8,161 bases of DNA from Candidatus Aenigmatarchaeota archaeon. GTDB taxonomy: Archaea > Aenigmatarchaeota > Aenigmatarchaeia > QMZP01. The notes beneath the pieces were generated by a model. It had not been told where the DNA came from and did no database searches. It worked only from the letters and a program-made list of their open reading frames with translations. Where the stretch lies: assembly GCA_003663415.1 (NCBI GenBank), contig QMZY01000036.1:1-8161 (forward strand), written 5' to 3'. Each line of letters begins with the position of its first letter. Position 1 is the stretch's first letter. The position numbers and the translations under genes are program-made. Positions 1 to 6,118 of the stretch are shown here, piece by piece.

Positions 1-2127
1 ACACCCACAGAAAGCAACCCGGAAACCGTTTACAGAGAAGGAAAGCTTTCTGTCTCCTTTGATTTTAACAAAATAACAGATTCGCAGGAAATTATTACAA
101 ACCCGGACAATTTCAGGGTTTTCCTTTCGGGAACCGAAGTTTCAATATCACAGGCAGATTACTGGATCAACACAACCACAGGAAAATGGAACATTCAGAC
201 AAGTGTTCCTGACTCGTTTTCTTTCGGAAGCTATGACTTGAAAATTGAAGGAACATACCAAGGGCATACGGTTTCAGACACAGAAAACAACGCAGTTGCT
301 ATAAAATATCCGCTAAGTGTAGATATAGTTTCACCTACATACAGCTCGCCTCAAGCATTTGTTGACGGCGGTCAGTTCGCAATAAAAGCGAAAATTCTTT
401 ACAAATCAGAAGTTATAGGAACCGATAAGTTTGGAATTAATGATTTCAGCGTTTTGATAGGGGATAACATTTACACTCCAGACTCTATTTCAAGAGACGA
501 AACAGATACACAATACTGGAACATAAAGGTGTCCACCCCCAAATACGATCCGGGAAGCTATGATTTAACACTTTCTGTTACATACGACGGGAATACTGTC
601 AGTTCAAAACAAGAGGATGCAATACAGTTTGTCCTTCCTTTCAAAGGAACACTTATAGATGCGGGCGGTAAAATAATCGGAGCAAGGATAATTTTTGAAG
701 ACACGGGAAAAACCATAAGAACAGACAATCTTGGTGTTTATGAGCTTTCTCCCGGTCTTGTTCCAGGAACCTATAACCTAAGAATAGAGTTTGAGGACGG
801 AAAAACCATAGCAAGATTCAAGGGCGTTGAAATAAACAAGAACACACCCGACATGAACAGATATCCTTACACCATAAGGTATGACAGGTTATCAGGCACA
901 CCAGCAAATATAGAAGGCGTGAGTGTAGCAAAGACAGTTGTCTTAGAATTCGGGCTCCCTTTCCAAAACGCTGAAGTAACGATTTCTTATGACGATGTGG
1001 AAAGCAAGATAATGAATCAGATGAATATAGAGGTCTTCGCGTGCCATAACTGGAATTTTGCCGCGAGAAGATGCGCCGGTCAATGGGAAAAAATACCCTC
1101 TAACGTTGATACCATACTCAATATAATATCATTTAACGCAACAGAGCTTTCAGCCTTTATTATTGGAGAGAGAAAAAGCCTGAAAATGGATGTAAATCTT
1201 GATGTCAAGGAATACACTTTGGGAGAGCCGATTCAGATTAAAGGAAAAGTGACGGACACTTCTAGTAATCCAATAGAAGACGCTGTTATAAAATTCAGCA
1301 TAGCAAAAGGAAACATAACAACCACAACAAAAACAACGTTTGGCGGGTTTTATGTAGGGGAAATAAGCGCTCCAATGGAGGAAGGGATATTCAATATAAC
1401 AATTGAAGCCGTAAAAGAACCATATATAGGATATAAAGCAAGCCTGTCTTTACAGGCGGTTAAAAGCAAATCATTAAGTTTTATAGGAATACCGGACACA
1501 ACAGATATATACCTTGATACGCCGCAGGACATAAAATTCACGCTTCTCAATTCAGGGCAAACAGCTTTAACAGACATAAGACTTTATATAGTCGGCATAT
1601 CCACAAACTGGTACCAATTAATACCTCAGGCCATAAATGAACTGCAGCCGGGGGAATCAAAAGAAATAACACTCAAAATAAATGTTCCTACTCAGGACTG
1701 CATTTCTGGAGCATGTAAAACATATTATTCTATAACCATACAGGCAAAATCAAATGAGATTGAAAAAGAATCTGTCCTTACAGCAACACTTAAGCAAAAG
1801 GTTGTTCAGCAAAAAGAAACCAAACCGCAGGAATGGTTTAATTTTGAAGCTCTTACAGGTCAGTTAACAGGTTCTGAACCAGTGTTTTATATGGGTATGA
1901 GCGTGATTATAATTATAATATTTACAGTGCTAATAATAAGAAAGAAAAAAATAAATGTTCCAAAAAGGCGCACACCGAGACAAGATATTCTTTTCTCTTT
2001 CCAGTCTTTAAAACCGCACATCTTCTCAAAACCACAGGTTAAGCAGACTTTACGAGAGGAAACAAAAAAAGAGGAAGAGGAGAAAAAAGAAGAGAGTCTT
2101 GATGAAATAATTGAGGAGCTGGAATAA
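1..2127 (+). CDS. Surface-anchored multidomain beta-sandwich protein, 5' partial
   Basis: The frame is open from base 1 with no stop, so the gene starts outside the window; the TTG at 238 is just an internal codon. Counting residues from 238: two similar Ig-like repeats come first (bases 109-303 and 442-630), then a carboxypeptidase-regulatory/CNA-B-like domain (about 134-205, ending its strands with GTYNLRIEF). Next is a domain with Cys269, Cys279 and Trp283 (about 215-310), an A2M/Ig-like domain (313-407), and a CARDB/NEW3-like domain with Cys488 and Cys493 (414-520). A transmembrane helix (about 551-567, rich in Ile) is followed by RKKK, which places the tail inside the cell. The tail ends in a Lys/Glu-rich probable coil (605-629). 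The sequons NTTT, NATE, NITT and NITI fit an exported glycoprotein. The domain names come from fold-like patterns and the function is unknown; S-layer-associated, adhesion or receptor roles are possible. It overlaps the next gene by one base. Confidence 0.9.
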   Translation, partial: TPTESNPETVYREGKLSVSFDFNKITDSQEIITNPDNFRVFLSGTEVSISQADYWINTTTGKWNIQTSVPDSFSFGSYDLKIEGTYQGHTVSDTENNAVAIKYPLSVDIVSPTYSSPQAFVDGGQFAIKAKILYKSEVIGTDKFGINDFSVLIGDNIYTPDSISRDETDTQYWNIKVSTPKYDPGSYDLTLSVTYDGNTVSSKQEDAIQFVLPFKGTLIDAGGKIIGARIIFEDTGKTIRTDNLGVYELSPGLVPGTYNLRIEFEDGKTIARFKGVEINKNTPDMNRYPYTIRYDRLSGTPANIEGVSVAKTVVLEFGLPFQNAEVTISYDDVESKIMNQMNIEVFACHNWNFAARRCAGQWEKIPSNVDTILNIISFNATELSAFIIGERKSLKMDVNLDVKEYTLGEPIQIKGKVTDTSSNPIEDAVIKFSIAKGNITTTTKTTFGGFYVGEISAPMEEGIFNITIEAVKEPYIGYKASLSLQAVKSKSLSFIGIPDTTDIYLDTPQDIKFTLLNSGQTALTDIRLYIVGISTNWYQLIPQAINELQPGESKEITLKINVPTQDCISGACKTYYSITIQAKSNEIEKESVLTATLKQKVVQQKETKPQEWFNFEALTGQLTGSEPVFYMGMSVIIIIIFTVLIIRKKKINVPKRRTPRQDILFSFQSLKPHIFSKPQVKQTLREETKKEEEEKKEESLDEIIEELE
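109..303 (+). repeat. Ig-like domain repeat, copy 1 (protein level)
   Basis: This is the first of two diverged tandem copies of a beta-sandwich unit. Shared landmarks, in order, are [ND]F-x-V near the start, YW-I, W-NI, the turn GSYDL, T-Y-G-TVS, and a closing hydrophobic strand before a Pro. The two copies are similar in protein but not close in DNA, so the duplication is old. Confidence 0.7.
442..630 (+). repeat. Ig-like domain repeat, copy 2 (protein level)
   Basis: This is the second copy of the unit at 109-303. It keeps DFSV at the start, QYWNIKVST in the middle, GSYDLTLSVTYDGNTVS near the end, and a closing FVLP strand. It leads directly into the carboxypeptidase-regulatory-like domain. 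More copies may lie upstream of the window. Confidence 0.7.
2113..2118 (+). promoter_or_regulatory. Shine-Dalgarno site for the coiled-coil gene
   Basis: GAGGAG lies 8 bases before the ATG at 2127, inside the last codons of the upstream gene. Together with the TAATG stop-start overlap it supports translational coupling and fixes this start. Confidence 0.75.
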
Positions 2128-2678
2128 TGAAAAAAAACATATCAGACATAGAAACCTTGGAAACAAGCCTTGACGCGTCTTTAGTTAAAATAAGAAAAAA
2201 CTTTCAGGAAGTAACAAACAAATACAAAACAGAACTCAGAGAGCTAATGAAAATAATCAAAAAACAGTCTTCTTTGGAAAACCAGCTAATCAAAATGGAA
2301 GGTGAAACAAACAAAAAAATAAATGAAACAAACAATTCGCTTTCAGATCTGAGGGCAGAGTTGTTGCAGAAGGTTAAAGAAATGGGTGATGTGTTTGAAG
2401 CAAGAATGAGAGAAATAACAAGCTCCTATTCAAGAGTTATAGACAGCCTAAAGAACGCAATAGCTGAACAGGAAATGAAAAAACAGGAAAGCGAAATAAA
2501 AACAGAAGCACTGATAAATGAACTGGAAGCCAAGATAACAGACCTTGCGAAAAAACAAACAAAGCACGCAAAAGCAATAAAACTTGAATACCAGCATCTG
2601 AAAAAACTTGAAAAAAAATTAGAACTTGCAATGAAAAAACTTGACATGAAAATAACAGGGTTAGCGAAGCGCATTTGA
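2127..2678 (+). CDS. Coiled-coil protein of unknown function
   Basis: A 183-residue soluble protein, predicted to be almost entirely alpha-helical. It has no Pro, Cys or Trp and is dense in Lys, Glu, Leu, Ile and Ala. Heptad-like Leu/Ile spacing is visible in about 30-100 and 105-180; a hinge is possible around 98-103 (TSSYSR). There is no signal peptide or membrane segment, so it should act in the cytoplasm. The ATG overlaps the stop of the surface protein gene by one base and has a GAGGAG Shine-Dalgarno, so the two are almost surely co-translated. Because the surface protein ends in a charged cytoplasmic coil, a direct interaction is a reasonable inference. Similarity searches would likely give spurious matches to SMC, myosin or tropomyosin-like proteins; I assign no function. 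The gene ends 29 bases before the converging dehydrogenase gene. Confidence 0.9.
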   Translation: MKKNISDIETLETSLDASLVKIRKNFQEVTNKYKTELRELMKIIKKQSSLENQLIKMEGETNKKINETNNSLSDLRAELLQKVKEMGDVFEARMREITSSYSRVIDSLKNAIAEQEMKKQESEIKTEALINELEAKITDLAKKQTKHAKAIKLEYQHLKKLEKKLELAMKKLDMKITGLAKRI

Positions 2679-2707
2679 AGTAGTATTTTCTTGGTTTTAT
2701 AGAAAAC
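2679..2707. terminator. Convergent intergenic region, possible T-rich terminator
   Basis: This 29-base gap separates the stops of two converging genes. On the + strand it has two T4 runs (2686-2689 and 2695-2698), which resemble weak archaeal T-tract termination signals. I see no hairpin. Its position is the main argument for termination here. Confidence 0.3.
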
Positions 2708-4174
2708 TCAGTCCTTCTTCAAATTAAAAACAATTGTATGCAGTTTTGTCATTTCTTCTATGGAGTAGCTTATTCCTTCTCTCCCTATTCCAGAATCCTT
2801 GTCCCCGCCGAAGGGAAACAGCCCCAAACCATGAGCAGGATGTCCGTTTATGGTAACTGACCCGTCTTGCAAAAGCTTTGCTGTTTTTATTGCTTTATCC
2901 ATATCCTGTGTAAACACAGAGGCATCAAGACCATAAGCAGATTGATTCGCAACCTTTACAGCATCTTTCCAGTTTTTAACCCTGATAATAGTTACCACAG
3001 GTCCAAAAGTCTCTTTCCATGCAATATCCATTTTTAATGTTACTTTATCAAGAATAGTTGGTTCATAAAACAAACCCTTTCTTTTCCCGCCAGCCAAGAC
3101 CTTTGCGCCTTTATTAACAGCATCCTTAACAAGCGAGTCTACCTTATTAATGGCTTTTTCATTGATTAGAGGACCTATCAGTGTTTTCTTATCCTTCGGG
3201 TTTCCCATTTTCCATTTTTTTATTTCTTTTACAGCTTTTTTAACAAACTCATTCGCTACTTTTTCCACAATCAGAATTCTTGATAAAGCATCACACCTTT
3301 GACCAGAAAATTTCAAAGCTCCTGACAAACACTCCTTCACAGCCAAATCCAGATCAGCATCTTCTAAAACCAATGCAGGGCTCTTTCCGCCAAGCTCCAG
3401 ATGCATTTTTTTCATTCCAGCCACTTGAGCTATTCTTTTACCGACAAAAGTTGAGCCAGTGAAAGAAATCATATCAACTTTTGGATGCGACACCAAAAAA
3501 TCACCTATTTCACCACCACCGCCCGTTATTACGTTCAGAACACCTTTAGGGACACCAGCAAGTTCAGCAACTCTGGCGAACATTAACATACAAATGGGGT
3601 CATCACTTGCAGCTTTGCAAACAACAGAATTACCAGCAGCCAAAGCAGGGGCAATCTTTGCAATGGAAATGAAAAGCGGATAATTAAAAGGAGATACAGC
3701 AAGAACAACACCGACAGGTTTTCTTGTAACTATTGCAAACCTGTTAGAAGTTCCCGGTGCCTGGTCACCGGGAATATACTCTCCTCTCATGGTTTTTATT
3801 TCTTCTGCTGTAACAGCAAGTCTTTCTATTGTTGCTTTGACTTCACCTTCAGCATAAGCTCTTGGTTTCCCCGCTTCTTTGATAAGAATATCTATAAAGT
3901 CATCTTTGTGTTTCTCAAGAAGGTTGCTTATTCTTTTCAAAAGCTCAACCCTTTCTATGGCATCCGTTCCCGCTATCTTATATTTAGCGTCAAAAGCAGC
4001 ATTTACAGCCTTTTCAGCATCTTCTTTGCCAGCTCTTGGAACTTTTCCTACCAAGCTCCCATCGTAAGGATTATAAACATCAAATGTCTTTTTATCCTTT
4101 GCATTTACCCATTTTCCATTTATAAACATCTTGTATGTTTTTTTACCTGCAAGCATTGGTTTCCATGCCCTCAT
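2708..4174 (-). CDS. gapN: Aldehyde dehydrogenase, probably non-phosphorylating glyceraldehyde-3-phosphate dehydrogenase
   Basis: A complete 488-residue NAD(P)-dependent aldehyde dehydrogenase, normal length for the superfamily. Visible active-site elements are the oxyanion Asn164 in SPFNYP, cofactor Lys187, the FTGST nucleotide-binding loop (238-242), general base Glu260 in ELGGKSP, catalytic Cys294 in SGQRCDA, and Glu388 in KETFGPV. The GQRC context, the FPFGG-KDSG-GREG segment near 453-467 and the IVFN C-terminus resemble GapN enzymes more than succinate-semialdehyde or betaine aldehyde dehydrogenases. GapN oxidises glyceraldehyde 3-phosphate to 3-phosphoglycerate with no ATP made, in the cytoplasm, in place of GAPDH plus phosphoglycerate kinase. 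A lactaldehyde dehydrogenase (MJ1411-like) is the main alternative. The ATG start is backed by AGGTGGG five bases upstream, in the 12-base gap after the protease-like gene. The superfamily is near certain; the substrate is an inference. Confidence 0.93.
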   Translation of the reverse strand: MRAWKPMLAGKKTYKMFINGKWVNAKDKKTFDVYNPYDGSLVGKVPRAGKEDAEKAVNAAFDAKYKIAGTDAIERVELLKRISNLLEKHKDDFIDILIKEAGKPRAYAEGEVKATIERLAVTAEEIKTMRGEYIPGDQAPGTSNRFAIVTRKPVGVVLAVSPFNYPLFISIAKIAPALAAGNSVVCKAASDDPICMLMFARVAELAGVPKGVLNVITGGGGEIGDFLVSHPKVDMISFTGSTFVGKRIAQVAGMKKMHLELGGKSPALVLEDADLDLAVKECLSGALKFSGQRCDALSRILIVEKVANEFVKKAVKEIKKWKMGNPKDKKTLIGPLINEKAINKVDSLVKDAVNKGAKVLAGGKRKGLFYEPTILDKVTLKMDIAWKETFGPVVTIIRVKNWKDAVKVANQSAYGLDASVFTQDMDKAIKTAKLLQDGSVTINGHPAHGLGLFPFGGDKDSGIGREGISYSIEEMTKLHTIVFNLKKD

Positions 4175-4179
4175 TCTAT

Positions 4180-4186
4180 CCCACCT
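4180..4186 (-). promoter_or_regulatory. Shine-Dalgarno site for the aldehyde dehydrogenase
   Basis: AGGTGGG on the - strand begins directly after the stop codon of the upstream gene and ends 5 bases before the ATG at 4174. It contains the GGTG core that pairs with the archaeal 16S 3' end, and it selects this start over the in-frame Met at residues 7 and 16. Confidence 0.75.
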
Positions 4187-4909
4187 TTAATATTTATTCC
4201 TTCTTGAATATAAATTATCTTCTAAAAAATAAAAACTTTCATGCGTCCCAAAGCTTCCGAAACTTTTAACGTTTTCTAAATAATGCTCATATACCTCGTT
4301 TTTGAATTTTTTTATTTTATTAACATTCCTTAACATTCTGTAATAGCATTTCATATTATACTCCACATGGAACCATATATATGCAAACACAAAAAGCACA
4401 AGCAAAACACCGATTAAAGGCAAAAGCCAGACCCTTTCAGAGCATCCCAACAAATTCAGTATATTAACAAGGTCGCCTTTGTTAGCAAACATATAAAACA
4501 TCGGGTCAGAAAGAAACCCGAAGCCAGAGTAAGTTAACAGGTTTGATAAAAAAATATTCTCTTTTCTTGTTAACCACCCGCCTGTTATGAACATAGCGCT
4601 CAATATAATATTCCCCATAACACCGGCACCAAGATAAAGAATTGTTTGCTCTTTGTTAAGGGCGCATAAAGTTTTTATTGTTGCGAAAAAACCGCTTTCT
4701 GGCGTGAAATTCAAAACAAAATTATATTCGCATCCATAAAACGCAAGAACCAGCGCGTGAAAATACTCATGAATGAGCGGCGCAATTATAACAGCCACTA
4801 ACAAAAACAAAAGAAGACCAACAAAATTACTTGAATAGTGTTTAGCCTTTCTTTTTCTTCCGAGCCTTAGTATTCCTTCCAAATACTCCAGCGGGAATAT
4901 GAGCTTCAC
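4187..4909 (-). CDS. Membrane zinc metalloprotease-like protein (M50/DUF3267-like)
   Basis: A 240-residue protein with about four predicted membrane helices (about 29-46, 88-109, 117-140, 161-182). The first helix ends in HEYFH (His47, Glu48, His51), the HExxH zinc motif of site-2-type intramembrane proteases. A later GAGVMGN resembles the AGP-N motif that follows HExxH in these families. SDP at 134-136 and GDLVNI at 145-150 could supply the third, acidic zinc ligand, normally Asp. There are no PDZ or CBS domains, so it is a minimal form. The start is uncertain. An in-frame TAA lies two codons upstream, so the GTG at 4909 is the earliest possible start; it has no clear Shine-Dalgarno and gives a 68-base overlap with the previous gene. 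The TTG at 4882 is the next option. There is no in-frame ATG before residue 98. The gene sits 12 bases before the dehydrogenase. The substrate is unknown. Confidence 0.8.
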   Translation of the reverse strand: MKLIFPLEYLEGILRLGRKRKAKHYSSNFVGLLLFLLVAVIIAPLIHEYFHALVLAFYGCEYNFVLNFTPESGFFATIKTLCALNKEQTILYLGAGVMGNIILSAMFITGGWLTRKENIFLSNLLTYSGFGFLSDPMFYMFANKGDLVNILNLLGCSERVWLLPLIGVLLVLFVFAYIWFHVEYNMKCYYRMLRNVNKIKKFKNEVYEHYLENVKSFGSFGTHESFYFLEDNLYSRRNKY

Positions 4910-5129
4910 CTTTTAACTGTTTAAATCTGGTTGCATATTCCAAAGAATCATTTCTTATCTTTTCCTTTGTTTTCTCGTCTATATCTATTCCGGACAGGAT
5001 AAAAGAAAGACATTTCACTTCTTCTATTCCTTTTTTCACAGCATACAGCCTTATGAACCTTGAGGTTTGAAATCTCTTAAGCCACACAACAGCAAGCATA
5101 CCCAAAAAAAAACACCAAAACAAAAACAA
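4842..5129 (-). CDS. Small membrane-anchored protein, start disrupted at a T9 run
   Basis: The open frame from TTG at 5129 gives 95 residues: a hydrophobic N-terminal segment, then LKRFQTSR, a mixed helical body (about 25-75) and a basic end (KARKKKKG). I do not recognise the family. TTG is a poor start: there is no Shine-Dalgarno, and a TAA lies six codons upstream. A better start, ATG at 5142, is in another frame. Reading from it enters the T9 run and would join this frame if the run were one T shorter. The joined product has 99 residues beginning MVSKIVFVLVFFLGMLAVVW, a much more natural signal anchor. The gene may therefore be frameshifted, phase-variable, slippage-dependent or mis-sequenced. 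A shorter product from the ATG at 5099 (85 residues) would lose most of the anchor. The body is probably cytoplasmic, given the basic residues after the helix. The 3' end overlaps the protease-like gene by 68 bases. Confidence 0.65.
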   Translation of the reverse strand: MFLFWCFFLGMLAVVWLKRFQTSRFIRLYAVKKGIEEVKCLSFILSGIDIDEKTKEKIRNDSLEYATRFKQLKGEAHIPAGVFGRNTKARKKKKG

Positions 5130-5142
5130 TTTTAGAGACCAT
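5077..5142 (-). other. ATG-initiated short frame entering the T9 run
   Basis: An ATG 25 bases after the previous stop opens a frame of 21 codons that runs through the T9 tract and ends at TAA (5077-5079). Its first 12 residues (MVSKIVFVLVFF) look like the start of a signal anchor. After the T run it turns into GYACCCVA and stops, while the other frame continues with sensible hydrophobic sequence. I read it as the true 5' end of the small membrane protein gene. No Shine-Dalgarno is visible. Confidence 0.5.
5104..5112 (-). repeat. Homopolymer T9 tract inside a coding region
   Basis: Nine consecutive T on the coding strand (A9 on the + strand), followed by GGG. It is exactly where two reading frames of the small membrane protein gene meet. 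Runs of this length are prone to replication slippage, transcriptional slippage and sequencing or assembly indels. Confidence 0.9.
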
Positions 5143-5167
5143 ATTTATTATTAACTGAAAACTGTAT

Positions 5168-6076
5168 TTATTGGTTATCTTTTATTTTCTCAAACTTGTA
5201 ATGAATACACCTGTTTATAAACTCAATCACCGTGTTGTATACATTCTCAAAACTCTCCTTGTCAAGACCAATGGCATATTCCTCTATATTTATTCTGTTA
5301 AAAAACTCTATCATTTCCTGCCTCAGTTGCGGGTCTATGTTTCTTTTCTTTAATTCCTCTATCAAATCCTCGTATGTCAGCTGTTCAGCAATCTTCATTT
5401 TTATTTCCAGAAACTCCTTTAACACATGAACCGCACTAACTATGGCTTCTCTTTTGTTTTGTATGTTTCTCACCTTGGAAAGGTTTTCCATAGTAAGCCT
5501 CAGAAGCTTTTGCTCTTCTGTTTCTTCTTTTGCAAGACCCAGAATCCTTTTAATAAAACTTGGTTTTTTCGGTTTTGGTGCAGACTTTTCAGGTTTTTTT
5601 ATCTCCTTCTTCGGTTCTTCTATCTTCACTTCCTCTTTTATTTCAGGCTTTACCTCTTCCTTTTTCGGTTTTAATCCAAACTCTTTTTTCATTCCCTCAA
5701 GCTTTGTTTCCTCTTCCTTTTTCTCAACCTCTTCAACTTTTTTCTCAATTTTTTGCTGCGGTATTTGAGGGGTTTTTTGCCCTTCCATCTCTATACCTAT
5801 CTTTTTCCCGGCAAGCGCAGAAATAAAATCATCAGTCTCTTTAATAATGTTATAAAACGCAGAAACAGGCATTGTGATTTCCCCTGATTTAAAACTTATA
5901 TGCGGAATTCCGTTCTTTTTTATAAGCTTTACCTCTCCTATAAGAACAGGGTCACCGAGCATTTCCTGCTCTTTTTGTTTTACAGTTTGCTCTTTTAATT
6001 TTTCATACTTTTTTTTATCAATAACTCCCTTTCTATGTGCAGATTTCAGCACATGAAGAAGATGGTCTTTCTTCAT
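5168..6076 (-). CDS. Soluble helical protein with Lys/Glu/Pro linker, MoxR-operon partner
   Basis: 302 residues with no membrane segment, in three parts. Residues 1-100: a basic helix (about 5-38) then a small alpha/beta region (GEVKLI, HISFKSGEITMPVSAF, KIGIEME). Residues 100-172: a low-complexity Lys/Glu/Pro linker, probably disordered or extended. Residues 173-302: a basic patch (KPSFIKRILG) and a helical domain whose LTYEDLIEELKKR and YAIGLDKESFENVY segments recall, only loosely, the C-terminal DUF4129 domain often found with MoxR/DUF58 operons. That resemblance is an inference from pattern and context. There is one Cys (290). The ATG has AGGGTG four bases upstream. The gene lies 42 bases after the VWA gene, in the same direction. 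A scaffold or adaptor for the MoxR/VWA system is plausible, but the function is unknown. Confidence 0.88.
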   Translation of the reverse strand: MKKDHLLHVLKSAHRKGVIDKKKYEKLKEQTVKQKEQEMLGDPVLIGEVKLIKKNGIPHISFKSGEITMPVSAFYNIIKETDDFISALAGKKIGIEMEGQKTPQIPQQKIEKKVEEVEKKEEETKLEGMKKEFGLKPKKEEVKPEIKEEVKIEEPKKEIKKPEKSAPKPKKPSFIKRILGLAKEETEEQKLLRLTMENLSKVRNIQNKREAIVSAVHVLKEFLEIKMKIAEQLTYEDLIEELKKRNIDPQLRQEMIEFFNRINIEEYAIGLDKESFENVYNTVIEFINRCIHYKFEKIKDNQ

Positions 6077-6118
6077 TTTTCACCCTTTTATATTATTTTT
6101 TATATTTTTTGATATTTA
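6077..6118 (-). promoter_or_regulatory. AT-rich spacer with possible internal promoter and Shine-Dalgarno
   Basis: This is the largest gap in the - strand cluster. It is almost pure A/T apart from the AGGGTG Shine-Dalgarno at 6081-6086. A TAAATAT at 6112-6118 could serve as a TATA box with transcription starting near 6090, just ahead of the Shine-Dalgarno. AT-rich spacers make such matches cheap, so this is weak evidence for an internal promoter. Confidence 0.3.

Noticed and set aside
238..240. TTG as the start of the surface protein
   Set aside because: The same frame is open to base 1 and the upstream residues complete an Ig-like repeat, so the true start lies outside the window.
1350..1577. 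75-codon - strand frame inside the surface protein
   Set aside because: It is antisense to a continuous domain pattern in the + strand gene and has no support of its own.
2426..2674. Two - strand frames opposite the coiled-coil gene
   Set aside because: Their Phe/Ser/Cys-rich composition is what antisense of Lys/Glu/Ala/Leu codons gives. The + strand gene has a Shine-Dalgarno and a coherent coiled coil.
3908..4207. 99-codon + strand frame opposite the dehydrogenase
   Set aside because: It is antisense to a well-supported enzyme gene, with no Shine-Dalgarno and no recognisable domain.
5426..5768. Overlapping + strand frames with many Phe, Ser and Leu residues
   Set aside because: They lie opposite the Lys/Glu-rich linker of the - strand gene. 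A/G-rich Lys/Glu codons give stop-poor Phe/Leu/Ser antisense frames, and there is no start signal or sensible protein pattern.
5550..5780. Repeated short A/G-rich motifs that could suggest a repeat array
   Set aside because: They are irregular, and are explained by a Lys/Glu/Pro low-complexity linker in one reading frame. There is no constant repeat-spacer pattern as in CRISPR.
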